From assembly GCA_025361425.1 (NCBI GenBank), contig JANYAH010000362.1:1-33510 (forward strand): a DNA stretch of 33,510 nucleotides, read 5' to 3'. This DNA is from Candidatus Solibacter sp. (lineage in GTDB: Bacteria; Acidobacteriota; Terriglobia; Bryobacterales; Bryobacteraceae). The stretch's first letter is position 1, and the number at the start of each line of letters is the position of its first letter. The notes under the pieces are model-generated. The model saw only the letters and a list, made by a program, of their open reading frames with translations. It was not told the DNA's origin and did not search any database. This document shows, one piece after another, positions 15,775 through 24,313 of this stretch. The translations under genes and the position numbers were made by a program.

Positions 15775-18483
15775 TCATGCCTCCTTAAGCGCCTTATTGA
15801 TATCCAGCGCAACCAGCTTGAGCAATTCGTCGTCTTTCAACTCCGTCAACAGAACGTCGGCGCCCCCCTCCAGTAACTCCTGCGACAGGTGGCGCTTGCC
15901 CTCAATCATCTGGTCGATTTTCTCTTCCACGGTACCGCGGCAGACGAATTTATGCACCAGCACGTTTTTGGTCTGGCCAATGCGGAAGGCCCGGTCCGTG
16001 GCCTGGTTCTCCACGGCCGGGTTCCACCATCGGTCGAAATGCACCACGTGCGATGCGGCGGTCAGGTTGAGTCCGGCGCCCCCGGCCTTTAGCGAAAGCA
16101 CGAAGAAGGGCACGGCTTCGTCTTCCTGGAATTGGCGAACCAGGTGCTTGCGCTTCCTGACTTCGGTTTCTCCGTGAAGCACCAGCCCGGGCCGTTCAAA
16201 AATCGAGCCCAGGAAAGCGGCCAGCGGTGGGATGACCTCGCGGAACTGGGTAAAGACGAGCATCTTCTCCTGCCTGGCGGCGACCACCTCGGCAATGTCG
16301 CGCAGACGCGCCCATTTGCCGCTGTCGCCTTCGCCCCAGGCGCCGTCTCCCAACCATTGCGAGGGATGGTTGCAGATCTGCTTGAAGCGCATCAGGAACG
16401 ATAGCACCAGCCCTTTGCGCCCTATGCCGCTGGCATCGTCCAGTTGTTCGGCCAACTCCCGTACCGCCTGCTGGTAGAGTCCTGCCTGCTGGCGGCTGAG
16501 CGGGCAGAATACCTTGATTTCGGTTTTGTCCGGCAGGTCCGAGATTACTGTCTTATCCGTCTTCAGGCGTCGCAGAATATACGGCCGCACCAGCTCGCGC
16601 AGTGGCCCGTAGGAGCCATGCGGCCCGTCGGCCAGACGCTTGGCGAAGCTGCCGAACTGCTTCGCCGTGCCGAGCAGTCCCGGGTTGACGAAGTCGAAAA
16701 TGGACCACAAATCGCCCAGCCGGTTCTCTACCGGGGTGCCGGTGAGCGCCAGTCTGGCGCCGGCCTTGAGCTTCTTGACGGCGCGGGTCTGTTTGGCATC
16801 GGGGTTCTTGATGGCCTGGGCTTCGTCGAGCACGGCCAGCCGCCAGGGAACCTCCGTAATCCAAGGCATGCGGAGCAGCGTGCCGTAGCTGGTGATGACC
16901 AGGTCGATGTCGCGCAGCCGTGCCGCTTCAAGAGCCTTCAGTTCGGCCGCCGGCATAGCCGATGGATGGGCGATGAGCGCCTTCAGCCCCGGTGCAAAGC
17001 GTTCGATTTCGGCCGCCCAGTTGGCCAGCAGCGAGGCCGGCGCCACCAGCAGGCTCGGTTGCGGCCTGGCGCTGTCCTGGCGCTTGAGCACGAGCAGCAG
17101 CGAAAGCACCTGAATGGTCTTGCCGAGTCCCATATCGTCGGCAAGACAGGCTCCGAGACCGAGTTTCGTGAGCAGATAAAGCCAGCGCACGCCCACCTGC
17201 TGGTAGGGCCGCAGCACGCCTTGCAACTCATCGCCGGGGTCGATTTGGGCCAACCCCCGCGGGCTGCGCAGACCCTTCAAGGTTTCCGCCAGCCAGGGGC
17301 CGGCGACCACTTCCGCCCAGTCGGCGTCGGGCGCGGCGCCCGTATCCTTGGCATCGACCTCCGCGCCGGCCAGCAACCGCATGGCCTCGCCGAAGGCCAG
17401 GCCGTTGTTCTGCGCCGAGCGCTCTGCTTCGCCGAAGCGCGCGATGATGCCTTGCAGGTGCTCCCGGTCGAGTTCGATCCACCGCCCTCGCACCAGCGCG
17501 AGCCCATCCGTCCTAGCCAGAAGATCGCGGATTTCTTCGGATGTCAGCGGTTCCCCTTCCAGCGTGACTTCCATCCGGAAATCCAGCAGCGCATTCTGTC
17601 CCAGCCCCGACGGCGGCTTAGCGCCCACGGTGCCGGTGACTCGCGGCCGCGGCGGACGGTTGCCCCGCCAAGCCGCCGGCATGCGAACCACTACGCCCGC
17701 CGTCTCTAGCTGGGGGACGTCTCGGAGAAGCTGTAATGCCTCCCGCGGCGTCCACCGCAGCGGATGAAAAACCTCACCCGCGTCGACCATGGCCTTCAGC
17801 CACGGGCACGTCTCCGACGCGCGCTGCACCGGAACCAGCAGAGACAGAAGGCGTTCCTTGTTGGCCGCGCCCGCGTACTCGCGCAGCGCCTGCCCCAGCG
17901 GCAGATGTTGCGCCTTGGCCTGCGCCGATAACCGCGTGGTATAGGTGGCGAGAAAGGCGAACGGGGCATCCAAATCCTTGCGGTTCTCGGCAACATTGAA
18001 ATGCACCCGCCCCACCAGGTTCCATGCCGGATTGCGGTGCCGCAAAAAATCCTGGACGCCGTATTTGGATTCGGACAACTCAACGCCAAAGGCCGCGTCA
18101 ACTTCCTGCCACAACGCCTGCAGCACCGCGGCTGTCAGATACTCCGCGCCAATCATGGGCGGCGCTGCCAGTGCCATGCGCTCCAGTTCTTCGTCCGGAG
18201 GGGCCGCAACGCGCACTCTCTCCGAAGGCGGATCGCTACCCTGCCGGGTGCGGAGCGCGGTCACGTAGTGCGCCCCGAATTCGCGCCAATAGGAGTGCAG
18301 CGGTGGCAGCGGGGTTCCGGTTTCGTCCGCTCCCAGCAGCAGAAGCCCGTGGCCAGATCCGCGTTCGAAAGCCTTCAGCAAACGGTCTCGAAGCCCGCTG
18401 TCAAGATGCGGTGCGTCGGCGTCGTGAGTCAAGACCAGCCGGCCGTGTGGAGTGAGGCCCAAACAAAGCGGGAGAGAATCCAT
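15775..18483 (-). CDS. SNF2/Rad54-family DNA helicase/translocase
   Basis: The 902-aa protein has a long N-terminal region (1-415) of the bacterial SNF2-associated type and a full two-lobe motor. Motif I is DDMGLGKT (449-456), motif II is DEAQ (553-556), motif III is LTGTPVEN (580-587), motif V begins SLKAGGAGLNLT (797-808), and motif VI is QATDRAFRIGQ (827-837). All ATPase residues appear intact. It should translocate on double-stranded DNA and remodel protein-DNA complexes. The ATG at 18483 has AAGGG about 8 bases upstream. It is followed after 3 bases by the SWIM protein. There is no nuclease or methylase neighbour to suggest a DISARM-like defence system. Confidence 0.93.
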   Translation of the reverse strand: MDSLPLCLGLTPHGRLVLTHDADAPHLDSGLRDRLLKAFERGSGHGLLLLGADETGTPLPPLHSYWREFGAHYVTALRTRQGSDPPSERVRVAAPPDEELERMALAAPPMIGAEYLTAAVLQALWQEVDAAFGVELSESKYGVQDFLRHRNPAWNLVGRVHFNVAENRKDLDAPFAFLATYTTRLSAQAKAQHLPLGQALREYAGAANKERLLSLLVPVQRASETCPWLKAMVDAGEVFHPLRWTPREALQLLRDVPQLETAGVVVRMPAAWRGNRPPRPRVTGTVGAKPPSGLGQNALLDFRMEVTLEGEPLTSEEIRDLLARTDGLALVRGRWIELDREHLQGIIARFGEAERSAQNNGLAFGEAMRLLAGAEVDAKDTGAAPDADWAEVVAGPWLAETLKGLRSPRGLAQIDPGDELQGVLRPYQQVGVRWLYLLTKLGLGACLADDMGLGKTIQVLSLLLVLKRQDSARPQPSLLVAPASLLANWAAEIERFAPGLKALIAHPSAMPAAELKALEAARLRDIDLVITSYGTLLRMPWITEVPWRLAVLDEAQAIKNPDAKQTRAVKKLKAGARLALTGTPVENRLGDLWSIFDFVNPGLLGTAKQFGSFAKRLADGPHGSYGPLRELVRPYILRRLKTDKTVISDLPDKTEIKVFCPLSRQQAGLYQQAVRELAEQLDDASGIGRKGLVLSFLMRFKQICNHPSQWLGDGAWGEGDSGKWARLRDIAEVVAARQEKMLVFTQFREVIPPLAAFLGSIFERPGLVLHGETEVRKRKHLVRQFQEDEAVPFFVLSLKAGGAGLNLTAASHVVHFDRWWNPAVENQATDRAFRIGQTKNVLVHKFVCRGTVEEKIDQMIEGKRHLSQELLEGGADVLLTELKDDELLKLVALDINKALKEA

Positions 18484-18566
18484 GTGCGGACCCTTCAGCT
18501 TAGCAGGCGACCGGGTGGGGTGGATTCAATTTGGCAGGGTCGGTCAGGGTCGGCGCCGCGCATTGA

Positions 18567-18596
18567 GCAGGCGAAACCGCCGGTGGTTTCGTCTGC
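18567..18596 (-). terminator. Strong stem-loop downstream of the BACON protein gene
   Basis: GCAGGCGAAACC (18567-18578) and GGTTTCGTCTGC (18585-18596) pair over 12 positions, with one wobble or mismatch, around a 6-base loop. It lies 24 bases after the stop of the minus-strand gene and before the helicase start. There is no T run, so it may be a 3'-end stabiliser or a factor-assisted terminator. Confidence 0.5.
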
Positions 18597-18620
18597 CCAA
18601 TGACACCATGCGCGCCGGGG

Positions 18621-21600
18621 TTAGCGGACGGAGATGGTGACGCCTGGCTGGCTCTGGTTGCCTCCGATGGTGACCACAATGAACTGGTCGCCGGCCGCGA
18701 TATTGGTCGGGACCGCTACGTTCAACTGCATGAGGCCAGAGATGAATCCGGGGGCTTCGCCGGCGAAGCTCCAGTTGGCTGGCTGACCGCCGATGGTGAC
18801 GGAAATGGGCAGCAGCGGCGCGGGGGTGAGGGGCTGCGGAGCCGCAGCCACCGTGGTCACCTTGCCGGTCACACCGGCCGGCGAGGTCTCGCCTTCACCC
18901 GTGACGTAGACCACCACGGTGTCGCCCCGGGTGGCCGGGAAGGCCGCGGAGTTGGGGGTGGTGCTGTCGGAATTCAAAATGGCTCCGGGACCAGTGCCTG
19001 AAGAGCTGGCGGTAAACATTCCCGGCGCCGTGGTGGCCACATTCACCGCTACGCCATTGGATGTCTGGCCGAGGAACTTCACCAGGACGGTGGCGGTAGT
19101 GAACAACTTGAGCTCATAAGGCACCACGGCGGATACCTGCGAAGCGCTGACGTAGATCATGGGGCAGGCAAACCCGTTGATCAGCACCTGCACGCCACCC
19201 ATGGTAGTGGAGAGCTTGCCGGAGGAATCGAGTGTGATGAGAGACACCGCGGTTGCCGGGCCGATGGGGTGTGTGGGGTCGCTGGCGAAGAGAGTGATGA
19301 TTTCTCCGGGCGCGATGGACCCGACGGCGTAACTGGCCGCGTTGGTCACCTTGGTGATGGTGGGCAGCGGGACGGTTACGTTCAGGGTAACGGTGACAGT
19401 GCTGGAACCGGGCGCACTGCCGGTGCCGGCCACGAGTATGGTGCCGATGTAGCTGCCGGTGGAGAGGCCGGCCGGGTTGATGGAAACGTTCACCGTCGCG
19501 GGCGTGGTACCGGTGGCGGGCGAGACCACCAGCCAATTGCCGTTGCTGGATGGCGTGGCGCTGAAGGCCAGCGCGGCGCCGCCGCCGGAAACGGTGAGTG
19601 GTTTCGCGGCCGGTACGGCAGCGCCGGCGCGGTAGTCGAAGGTGAATGTGGTGGGCGTGGCGGTAACGGTCGTCGCCCCAGTCAAGATGGTCAGATACAC
19701 TGGAACGTTAACCGGGCTACCGCCGGTGGGCGTAATGAGAATGTTGCCGAGGTACGAGTTGGGCCCCAGTATGCCCGTATTGACCGAGACCGTCAAGTTA
19801 GTCAACGGAGTCGTATTAGTGCCGCTGGCATTGGTGGAAAGCCAATTGGCGCCGGTTGTCACCTGCACGGTGAAGGGGACGCCGGCAGAGCCGGAAGCGC
19901 TGTTCACTTTCAGGGTTTGGGCTGCCGGGTTAGACCCGGACGGCGCCGAGAAGGTGAGCGACCCGGGCGTCACGTTGACGTCGCTAGGGCCGCCGGTGCC
20001 CCCGCCGGTGCCACCGCTGCCGCCGCCGTTGACCACCAGGAGGATCGGAATCGTGGTCGGGCTATTGGCAGCGCCCGTCTGGCTGACCGCGACGGAACCG
20101 CTGTACACGCCCGTGGTCAATCCCGTTTGATCCACCTGAACCGTTATAGACCTTTCGTCGTGGGTCACCGCGATCCAGCTATTGTTGGACACAGCGGTGA
20201 TCGCCAGCGGATTGAGAGTGCCATCGGAGCTGCTGAAATATACCGGCTGGACGGCGGGATTCCCCTGGCCGGTCTGCGCGGTAAAGATCAAGTCGCCCGG
20301 GGTGGGAAGCAGAATGGCTCCAGTCACGACGGTCAGGGAAACCTTGATGCTCTGGGTGCCGCCGGCTGTGTTGATGGTAATGATGCCGCCGTAAATGTCG
20401 GCGGTCAGGCCAGTGGCGTCCAGAGTTACAACAGGCGCTTCACTGGCATTGGCCGGGTTCGGCAGCGAGGTGCCGTTCGAGGGAGTAAGTTTCAGCCAAT
20501 TGCCGCCGTTGGTGGTGGCAATGGAGGACGACCAGGCGCCCTTCGGTCCCGTGATGACCAGCTTTTGCCGGGCGACGAAATTGGTCGGGTCGGTGCCGAG
20601 TTGGTAGGAAAAGTTGAGAGCGGTTGGCGCCACCGCGGTAGTGCCGGTTCCGCCGCCGCCAACCACCATGGTTACGGTGAGCGTGGCGGACTGCGCCCCC
20701 ACCGCCACCAACAAGGTGCCGGTGTAGGTGTTGGCCACCAATCCGGCCGGATTGCCAGTGACTGTGAAGCCGAGAGTCCCCCCGGGCGCGACGCTAATGT
20801 TGGTAGGGAGCTGATACGTCATGCCGGTGGGGAGGGTTCCGGACACCGAAAGGTTCCCGCCGACGCTGCTGGTCACATTGACGGTCTGGCTCTGCGGAAT
20901 ACCGTTCAACGGGGCGGCCAAAGAGACGGGATTGGGGGTGACGGTGAGCGCCGGCCCATTGCCGCTGGTCACATTAAGGGTAACGGCCACCGAGATCTGG
21001 TAATTTCCAGCCGAATCGTAGATATCGACCCTGCCAGGGTATTGGCCTGCCGGCAAGGCGTTGGCTGAGGTATCGAGCTTCAGCGCGAATGGGGTACCCA
21101 CGCCGATTCCGGTGAGAGACGTGACATCGGCGACGCTGCCGGCAGATACTCGCAGCCAGCCATTGCCGCTGTAGGCGTTTACGCCATAGGTAAACGATCC
21201 ACTGGTGGAGTTGACCGTGATCGCCTGACTCGCCGGGTAGACCCCGCTGTTGATGACGAAATTCCACCCGACGGCGCCTGGGGTCGCAATCCAGGCACCA
21301 TTGGTGACGCCGGCGCTCACCGCGAAGGTCACAGGAATGGTTAGCGGCGTGCCAGTCGATGGCGTTACGATGACGCTGCCCTGATAGGTCAATCCGGACG
21401 TCAAACTGGTCCCGTCCGCGGTGATGGTGAGAGTGCTGCCACCGCTCGAATCCAGGGCGCTAGCGAACGGAGAAACGCTCAGCCAGTTGGCCGCGCCGGA
21501 ACTCACTGACGTGCTTTGGTTAATAGTGATGGTGCTCACACTATTGGTTGTGATGTTGACGGTGGTGGAGGCCGGGCTGTTCACGGCCGCGGTCAAATTC

Positions 21601-22055
21601 ACAGTGGTCGGGGAGGCGGTGAGGGTAGTACTACCGGTGCCGCCACCGCCTGTACTGTCAAAAGTCACCGCAATCGTCACGGCCGCGACGCCGGATGGAA
21701 TGGTCGGCATCAGCGTGACCGTGGCCGACGCCCCACTGTTCACTCCAGCAAAGGAATCGTTCCGCAGGCCGAAAGTCAGGTACGCCGTGAGCGCCGTGCT
21801 CGTGGTGCCGCTTGGCTTGACTCTCAGCCAATCTCCGGAGGAATTACCCATCGGATACGAGATTGCGGCCACGTAGGTGATTGTCGTCCCCGCGGGGAAA
21901 CTCGTCACGGAGGCGGGGAAGGAACCGGAAGTCCCAATCGTCACGGTGGCGGGGGCGACTAGTGTGGGCGTCACTGCCCAACCGGGCGCTGCCATCAGCA
22001 ACGCGACTACAAATAAAAGAGCGGAAGTCTTGAAAAGTTTTTGAGCGGTGTCCAT
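18621..22055 (-). CDS. Very large secreted BACON-repeat protein with Solibacter-type C-terminal domain (TIGR03437)
   Basis: The 1144-aa protein has a signal peptide (hydrophobic about 10-28, ending GWA). It then has many Ser/Thr/Gly-rich beta-sandwich repeats of about 90-100 aa, with recurring NWLSVSP/NWLKLTPS-like Trp motifs and TTPATVNVSINPAGLSTGSY-type segments, the pattern of BACON (carbohydrate or mucin-associated) domains. Residues 900-1144 (starting ITKVTNAASYAVGSIAPGEI) match the C-terminal domain catalogued as TIGR03437, abundant in Solibacter. The ATG at 22055 follows a GAGG Shine-Dalgarno. It is probably an extracellular or surface adhesin or carbohydrate-binding protein. No enzyme domain is visible. 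It stands alone, 115 bases from its upstream neighbour and followed by a stem-loop. Confidence 0.85.
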   Translation of the reverse strand: MDTAQKLFKTSALLFVVALLMAAPGWAVTPTLVAPATVTIGTSGSFPASVTSFPAGTTITYVAAISYPMGNSSGDWLRVKPSGTTSTALTAYLTFGLRNDSFAGVNSGASATVTLMPTIPSGVAAVTIAVTFDSTGGGGTGSTTLTASPTTVNLTAAVNSPASTTVNITTNSVSTITINQSTSVSSGAANWLSVSPFASALDSSGGSTLTITADGTSLTSGLTYQGSVIVTPSTGTPLTIPVTFAVSAGVTNGAWIATPGAVGWNFVINSGVYPASQAITVNSTSGSFTYGVNAYSGNGWLRVSAGSVADVTSLTGIGVGTPFALKLDTSANALPAGQYPGRVDIYDSAGNYQISVAVTLNVTSGNGPALTVTPNPVSLAAPLNGIPQSQTVNVTSSVGGNLSVSGTLPTGMTYQLPTNISVAPGGTLGFTVTGNPAGLVANTYTGTLLVAVGAQSATLTVTMVVGGGGTGTTAVAPTALNFSYQLGTDPTNFVARQKLVITGPKGAWSSSIATTNGGNWLKLTPSNGTSLPNPANASEAPVVTLDATGLTADIYGGIITINTAGGTQSIKVSLTVVTGAILLPTPGDLIFTAQTGQGNPAVQPVYFSSSDGTLNPLAITAVSNNSWIAVTHDERSITVQVDQTGLTTGVYSGSVAVSQTGAANSPTTIPILLVVNGGGSGGTGGGTGGPSDVNVTPGSLTFSAPSGSNPAAQTLKVNSASGSAGVPFTVQVTTGANWLSTNASGTNTTPLTNLTVSVNTGILGPNSYLGNILITPTGGSPVNVPVYLTILTGATTVTATPTTFTFDYRAGAAVPAAKPLTVSGGGAALAFSATPSSNGNWLVVSPATGTTPATVNVSINPAGLSTGSYIGTILVAGTGSAPGSSTVTVTLNVTVPLPTITKVTNAASYAVGSIAPGEIITLFASDPTHPIGPATAVSLITLDSSGKLSTTMGGVQVLINGFACPMIYVSASQVSAVVPYELKLFTTATVLVKFLGQTSNGVAVNVATTAPGMFTASSSGTGPGAILNSDSTTPNSAAFPATRGDTVVVYVTGEGETSPAGVTGKVTTVAAAPQPLTPAPLLPISVTIGGQPANWSFAGEAPGFISGLMQLNVAVPTNIAAGDQFIVVTIGGNQSQPGVTISVR

Positions 22056-22076
22056 AATTTGTCCTCGGCCAAGTTG

Positions 22077-22102
22077 ATCATACAACAACAGCTTCCTGCC
22101 AA
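22077..22102 (-). promoter_or_regulatory. Weak promoter candidate for the BACON protein gene
   Basis: On the minus strand TTGGCA (22097-22102) and TATGAT (22077-22082) each differ from the sigma-70 consensus at one base, but the spacer is only 14 bases. The site sits 21 bases upstream of the ATG. The short spacer makes this doubtful. Confidence 0.25.
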
Positions 22103-22170
22103 ACAGACCCTATGCTCTGTTTCAGCATTACAACAAGGGAGATACGGACGCGGCTATTTGTATCCTAACC

Positions 22171-24291
22171 CTATTTCAGTATTTTGAAAAGGTTACTGTA
22201 GTCGTCCGTCCACAATCGCACAGTTCTTTTGGAATCCAGCGGCGCCGAATTACTCAGAACCTCCCCCTTAAATCCAGTTGCAGGTGAGGTAATCAGCACC
22301 CATGTGGCGCCAAAAACTCCCTGCGTATCGTCGTCGTCGGTGTCCACCACCCGGGCGAGTTTTTGGGTGGCATGCACCTCTCCCTCCAGCACCGGCTGGA
22401 GATTCAAGTAACGGTTCGAAATGTGAACCGCGAGAATGCCATCCGGCCGGAGGTGGCGGAAATAGAGTTCCATCGCCTCTTTGGTCAACAGGTGGACCGG
22501 GATGGAGTCGCTCGAAAATGCGTCGACCGCGAGAACGTCGAAATTCTGCGCGTTTCCGTCCTTCAACTCCTGCTCCAGCGACAAGCGCGCATCGCCCATG
22601 GCGACGTCCAGCTTGGCCTTGCAATCCGCCAGGTAGAAGAATTCCTTTTTCGCCAATTCCAGAACCAGCGGATTGATCTCGTAGTAGCGTATGTAATCGC
22701 CCAGCCGCCCGTACGCGGCCGTGGTGCCGGTGCCCAAACCAATCACACCGATGCGAATCGCGCCGGCCTGCTGTTTGTCGCGGATGGCCAGCCCGATTCC
22801 AGTATTCGGCCCGTAGTAGGTGGTGGGCAGGTTGCGCCGCGCGATATGGAGATATTCCTCGCCGTGATTGATGGTGCCGTGGGTCAGTGTACGTGTCTCT
22901 TCCAAAGAACCCGGGTCGCCCGTATCCTTAACTTTCAGTCCGCCGTAAAAGTTACGGACTAATAAGCGGGATCCGCTGACCATCTGTCTGATTTGCCACC
23001 CCACGAATCCGGCCAATGCCAGCGTCAAAACGGCGGTCACGACGACGCCGGGCCATCGCCGCACCCACTTAAGTTCCACATCCTGACGGAGCACGTAGGC
23101 AACCAATGCCGCACAGGCAACCAGACTGACAGGCATTTCGTACAGGGCATTCAGGAAATGCGGCGCAAGAAGGGCCACCAGTAACCCGCCCAGCGCCCCG
23201 CCCGCGGACATCATGAGATAGAAGTGAGTGAGGTATTTCGGGTCGGGCTTGAGTCGGGCCAACTCACCGTGGCACACCATGCAGCAGGTGAACAGTCCCA
23301 GTGAAAACAGGAATACGGCAATCGCCACCGCTGGAATGTGGGTCTTCCCCAGTAACGGCAGCGTCAAATCCATGCTCTTATCCAGCGTGTCGTTTAGCGT
23401 GTAGGCCATGCTGCCCAAGGCCACGGCGAGCAGTTGGAGGTACGGGTTGCGCCGGTACCAGCCGTCGCCCTCGAAGCAGAGGATAAAGGTGAGCAGGTAA
23501 ATGCTCAGCGGCAGCACCCAGAGGAAGGGAATGGCCGCGACGTTCTGCGAAAGGTGATTGGTGATGGCGAGCAGCAGCACCGAAGCCACCGCGGGGAGCA
23601 GCAGCCACATCAGGTAGGTTTTGGCGACCGGCGCCATGGCCGCCGCAGGCGCCACTTGGGCCTCGGCTTCCATCCGTTGGGCTTCCGGTTGCGGAAGCGT
23701 GCCTGCCGCGGCCGGGTTTGATTTGAACGCGGTAAACGCGCACAGAGCGACGAAAAGCCCATAGCTCCAGCTCCACATACCGGATTGCTGGTGGCTGGTG
23801 AAGGACGGTTCGAACAGGACCGGATAGCTGAGTAACGCGAACATGGAGCCGGCGTTCGAGAGGGCGTACAAACGGTAGGGCATGGCGCCGTGGAAGCGCC
23901 GCGTGTACCAGGCCTGCAATAGCGGCCCGGTAGTGGACAGCAAAAAGTACGGCAGCCCGATACTGACCGCCAGGAGGCCGAGGATTTGCAGCGTCGGTTC
24001 CGCGGCGGCGCCCGACGGCTTCCACGACGCGTTGGGGTAGATGGGGAGCGCCAATGCACTGACCACCAGGAGGCTCGCATGAAGCAGCATCTGGGCGCGC
24101 GGTTTGAGATAGCGGATGACCGCATGGGAGTAGAGGTAGCCCAATAAGAGCGCCATCTGGAAAAAAAGCAGGCAGGTGGTCCAGACGGCGGCGGATCCGC
24201 CGAACCAGGGCAGGATGATCTTGGCAATCACAGGCTGCACCTGGAAGAGTAGGAAGGCACTCACCAGAATCGTCAAGGCGTAAAGAATCAT
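22171..24291 (-). CDS. Membrane-fused spermidine synthase-like protein
   Basis: The 706-aa protein combines an N-terminal membrane part (about ten or more hydrophobic segments between residues 1 and 435) with a C-terminal Rossmann domain like spermidine synthases. Key motifs are GLGTGT (518-523), YYEINP (536-541), GDARLSLE (566-573) and DVLAVDAFSSDSIPVHLLT (585-603). These fusions are common in Acidobacteria and other soil bacteria, and their substrate is unproven. An aminopropyltransferase-like or methyltransferase-like reaction on a membrane-associated substrate is possible. It starts 22 bases after the acyl-CoA dehydrogenase stop, so it is probably co-transcribed. A GGAG lies somewhat far upstream of the ATG. 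Confidence 0.82.
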   Translation of the reverse strand: MILYALTILVSAFLLFQVQPVIAKIILPWFGGSAAVWTTCLLFFQMALLLGYLYSHAVIRYLKPRAQMLLHASLLVVSALALPIYPNASWKPSGAAAEPTLQILGLLAVSIGLPYFLLSTTGPLLQAWYTRRFHGAMPYRLYALSNAGSMFALLSYPVLFEPSFTSHQQSGMWSWSYGLFVALCAFTAFKSNPAAAGTLPQPEAQRMEAEAQVAPAAAMAPVAKTYLMWLLLPAVASVLLLAITNHLSQNVAAIPFLWVLPLSIYLLTFILCFEGDGWYRRNPYLQLLAVALGSMAYTLNDTLDKSMDLTLPLLGKTHIPAVAIAVFLFSLGLFTCCMVCHGELARLKPDPKYLTHFYLMMSAGGALGGLLVALLAPHFLNALYEMPVSLVACAALVAYVLRQDVELKWVRRWPGVVVTAVLTLALAGFVGWQIRQMVSGSRLLVRNFYGGLKVKDTGDPGSLEETRTLTHGTINHGEEYLHIARRNLPTTYYGPNTGIGLAIRDKQQAGAIRIGVIGLGTGTTAAYGRLGDYIRYYEINPLVLELAKKEFFYLADCKAKLDVAMGDARLSLEQELKDGNAQNFDVLAVDAFSSDSIPVHLLTKEAMELYFRHLRPDGILAVHISNRYLNLQPVLEGEVHATQKLARVVDTDDDDTQGVFGATWVLITSPATGFKGEVLSNSAPLDSKRTVRLWTDDYSNLFKILK

Positions 24292-24313
24292 GGGAAAAAA
24301 TTTGCTCCGAACC

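Noticed and set aside
16444-17709. 421-codon plus-strand frame opposite the SNF2 helicase
   Set aside because: Antisense shadow; all helicase motifs are on the minus strand.
14914-18483. Reading the SNF2-SWIM pair as a DISARM-like or other defence island
   Set aside because: No methyltransferase, phospholipase-D, DUF1998 or nuclease gene is next to it; neighbours are pilus and surface-protein genes.
19269-21068. 599-codon plus-strand frame opposite the BACON protein
   Set aside because: Gly/Arg-rich low-complexity shadow without any recognisable fold; the opposite strand encodes a signal peptide and repeated domains.
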